From contig CALUQH010000024.1 of the NCBI GenBank assembly GCA_944322885.1, positions 1 to 64,000 on the forward strand: a stretch of DNA of 64,000 nucleotides, given 5' to 3'. This DNA comes from Candidatus Gastranaerophilales bacterium. GTDB lineage: Bacteria > Cyanobacteriota > Vampirovibrionia > Gastranaerophilales > Gastranaerophilaceae. The first letter of the stretch is position 1, and each line of letters starts with the position of its first letter. A program made the translations under genes and the position numbers. The notes under the pieces were generated by a model. The model did no database searches. It was not told the origin of the DNA and saw only the letters and a program-made list of their open reading frames with translations. This document shows, in pieces, positions 62,494 through 64,000 of this stretch.

Positions 62494-63347
62494 TGAAAAA
62501 GATTTTATTGACAATAATGCTGTTGCTTGCAGGACAAATAGGATTTGCATCATGTGAGGGGCAAAATTGTGTTGCTCCTTATGACTTGACATCGGGCTTT
62601 TCACGATTTTTCAGTAAGGTTACGGGACAAAATTTTATCGCTGAAAAAGTTGGTGAAAGTATTGCAAAGAAAGCGATAAAAAAGGAAATTACAAGCGGTA
62701 AAATTGATGTTAATTTAAAATCTTTCAGTACAAGAGATTTGAAGGCCGGCAGGTTCAAGTCGCTTGAAATTACCGGCAAAGATGTTATTGTAGACGGTAT
62801 TTATATTTCGTATTTTGATACTAAGACTCTCTGTGATTTCAATTATGTTGTTCAGGATAAAAACGGTGATTTTATTGTAAAAGAAGATATTCCTGTTTAT
62901 GCCAAAACAATTATAACGGAAGACAATTTGAATAAAACAATGAACTCTGCTGATTATAAGCGTATGGTGAATGACATAAATACGCTCGGCGGAACTTTAA
63001 ATTTATTTCAAATTGTCTCTACTTCGGTAAAACTCAAAAACGGAAAAATGTTTTATATAATGAAATATGCGCTTCCGTTTGTAAGAAAACCTCAGGAAAT
63101 AGTTATAAGTGCTGATTTGTGCATTCATAACGGAGAGATAATTCTTGCAAATACCGAACTTGTGAATGATAATTTGTCTTTAGATGTCCATAATTTTTCT
63201 AAAATATTGAATTATATTAACCCACTTGATTTTTCTGCAAAAATACTGGAAAATAAAAATGCTAGATTTAACATCCAAAATGTAAAAGTTTCAAACGGTG
63301 AAATTTTTATTGACGGACAAATTACCGTTTTAAAAGATAAGGAATAA
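62493..63347 (+). CDS. LmeA/DUF2993-type exported lipid-binding protein
   Basis: A 284-residue exported protein with a signal peptide (KKILLTIMLLLAGQIGFASC). The body resembles the LmeA/DUF2993 fold: SFSTRDLKAGRFKSLEITGK, VDGIYISYFDTKTLCDFNYV, PVYAKTIITEDNLNKTMNS and VSNGEIFIDGQITVLKDKE. These proteins bind phospholipids at the envelope and are frequent in cyanobacteria. It is in operon with truB and the GerMN gene. Confidence 0.7.
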   Translation: MKKILLTIMLLLAGQIGFASCEGQNCVAPYDLTSGFSRFFSKVTGQNFIAEKVGESIAKKAIKKEITSGKIDVNLKSFSTRDLKAGRFKSLEITGKDVIVDGIYISYFDTKTLCDFNYVVQDKNGDFIVKEDIPVYAKTIITEDNLNKTMNSADYKRMVNDINTLGGTLNLFQIVSTSVKLKNGKMFYIMKYALPFVRKPQEIVISADLCIHNGEIILANTELVNDNLSLDVHNFSKILNYINPLDFSAKILENKNARFNIQNVKVSNGEIFIDGQITVLKDKE

Positions 63348-63352
63348 AAAAC

Positions 63353-63958
63353 ATGCGTAAGAACGAAAGAGTCTTTTTATTAATAACAGGCGTAATAATG
63401 GTTGCAGTATGCTGTATATTGGGTTTGCGAATGTTTTATCACAATGATGAAAGTATTTCAGGCCCTTTAACTCCTGTCCCTGAAACACAAATTCCGCCGG
63501 AAGAAAAAGAACCTGTGCAAAAACCGGTTGAAAAAGTCTATGTTAACGTTTTCTTTATCGGGCAGAATGCTAACAAAGAAGAAGTATATAAAGCTGTTAA
63601 CAGAGAATATGACAAAGATGTCGACGGTTCTAAAATAAAATTTGCAATTCAATCCTTGATTGCAGGACCTAAAACTGATGAAAAAGCAAAGGGTGTTTAT
63701 TCAGAAATACCTGCCGGAACAAGGCTTATTTCAATAAATGAATCGTCTGATAAAGTAATTATTAATCTCAGCGGAGATTTTGAAAATGGCGGAGGAACTG
63801 ACAGTCTTTATAAGAGACTTTATCAAATAATAAAAACCGCTAAACAAAACACTACAAAACCTGTGTACCTTTATATAGAAGGTAATAAAGCAGATGTAAT
63901 AGGCGGTGAGGGTATAATGATAACACAGCCTTTGAACGAAAATTCTCTGGACGGATAA
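63353..63958 (+). CDS. GerMN-domain exported protein
   Basis: A 201-residue membrane-anchored protein. Residues ~7-25 form a signal anchor, followed by a Pro/Glu linker. The GerMN domain (~65-195) has YVNVFFIGQNANKEEVYKAV, FAIQSLIAGPKTDEKAKGVY, then KVIINLSGDFENGGGTDSLY and PVYLYIEGNKAD. GerMN domains occur in spore germination and cell-wall-linked proteins and probably bind ligands. It starts 5 nt after the LmeA-like gene. Confidence 0.82.
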   Translation: MRKNERVFLLITGVIMVAVCCILGLRMFYHNDESISGPLTPVPETQIPPEEKEPVQKPVEKVYVNVFFIGQNANKEEVYKAVNREYDKDVDGSKIKFAIQSLIAGPKTDEKAKGVYSEIPAGTRLISINESSDKVIINLSGDFENGGGTDSLYKRLYQIIKTAKQNTTKPVYLYIEGNKADVIGGEGIMITQPLNENSLDG

Positions 63959-64000
63959 ATGAGCACAAAAGATTTAGACTACTACCTCAATTTGAATTGG
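63959..64000 (+). CDS. Start of the next gene (partial)
   Basis: An ATG immediately after the GerMN stop codon opens a frame to the window end, MSTKDLDYYLNLNW. Only 14 residues are visible, so no function can be assigned. Tight spacing suggests the same operon. Confidence 0.4.
   Translation, partial: MSTKDLDYYLNLNW

Overview
This AT-rich bacterial window most likely comes from a non-photosynthetic cyanobacterial relative of the gut type (Vampirovibrionophyceae / 'Melainabacteria', order Gastranaerophilales). The evidence is an Omp85/BamA with three POTRA domains, several prepilins with a GFTLAEVLITLGIIGVV-type core, a soluble FlhA-like domain, and a recurring short N-terminal F-x-G motif on unrelated proteins. 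The placement is inferred from protein character and was not tested by phylogeny.

Layout. 0-0.5 kb: 3' end of a 23S rRNA, a 5S rRNA and an operon terminator. 0.5-7.3 kb: small proteins, spmAB, an EF-hand/His-tail protein, a 5'-truncated prepilin fragment, an XRE regulator, ADP-forming acetyl-CoA synthetase and a TatD-linked radical SAM protein. 7.3-10.6 kb: a frame-broken prepilin and two lineage-type proteins of unknown function. 10.6-17.4 kb (minus strand): a tight cluster bamA - ompH - udp - soluble FlhA-C-like protein - malQ. 17.5-30 kb: rsmI, rpsP with a structured leader, a second prepilin fragment, speD, an orphan OmpR-type regulator, era, an AMIN-like envelope protein, an orphan sugar-binding lipoprotein, a FliI/YscN-type export ATPase, a ZIP transporter and a radical SAM/SPASM protein. 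30-40.7 kb: a compact podovirus-like set (LuxR-type HTH, amidase, tail accessory protein, capsid, holin- and scaffold-like proteins, adaptor, TerS, GNAT, portal, TerL). It has no visible integrase, repressor, replication or tail-fibre gene and its gene order is permuted. 40.8-53.9 kb: a flagellin-like candidate export substrate, secA, ychF, a very large GH13 enzyme, adenosylhomocysteinase, GT2 and a TerC-like protein. 54-61.2 kb: two more frame-broken prepilins, prfA-ylxR-infB, and one intact prepilin on the opposite strand. 61.3-64 kb: rbfA, truB, a LmeA-like and a GerMN protein, and the start of one more gene.

Main observations. (1) All four prepilin genes carry a 10-11 nt G or C homopolymer between the start codon and the type III leader/pilin junction. 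Three have 10 G and are out of frame by exactly one base; the fourth has 11 C and is in frame. This looks like slipped-strand phase variation. (2) A transmembrane-less FlhA cytoplasmic domain, a FliI/YscN ATPase and a flagellin-like protein lie far apart, suggesting a dispersed or reduced type III-like export machinery. (3) Unrelated proteins, including two glucan enzymes, start with a shared short motif ending in F-x-G. (4) The podovirus-like cluster could be a domesticated or gene-transfer-agent-like particle. (5) At least seven genes have a -10 box ending only 6-7 nt before the ATG, which suggests leaderless mRNAs.
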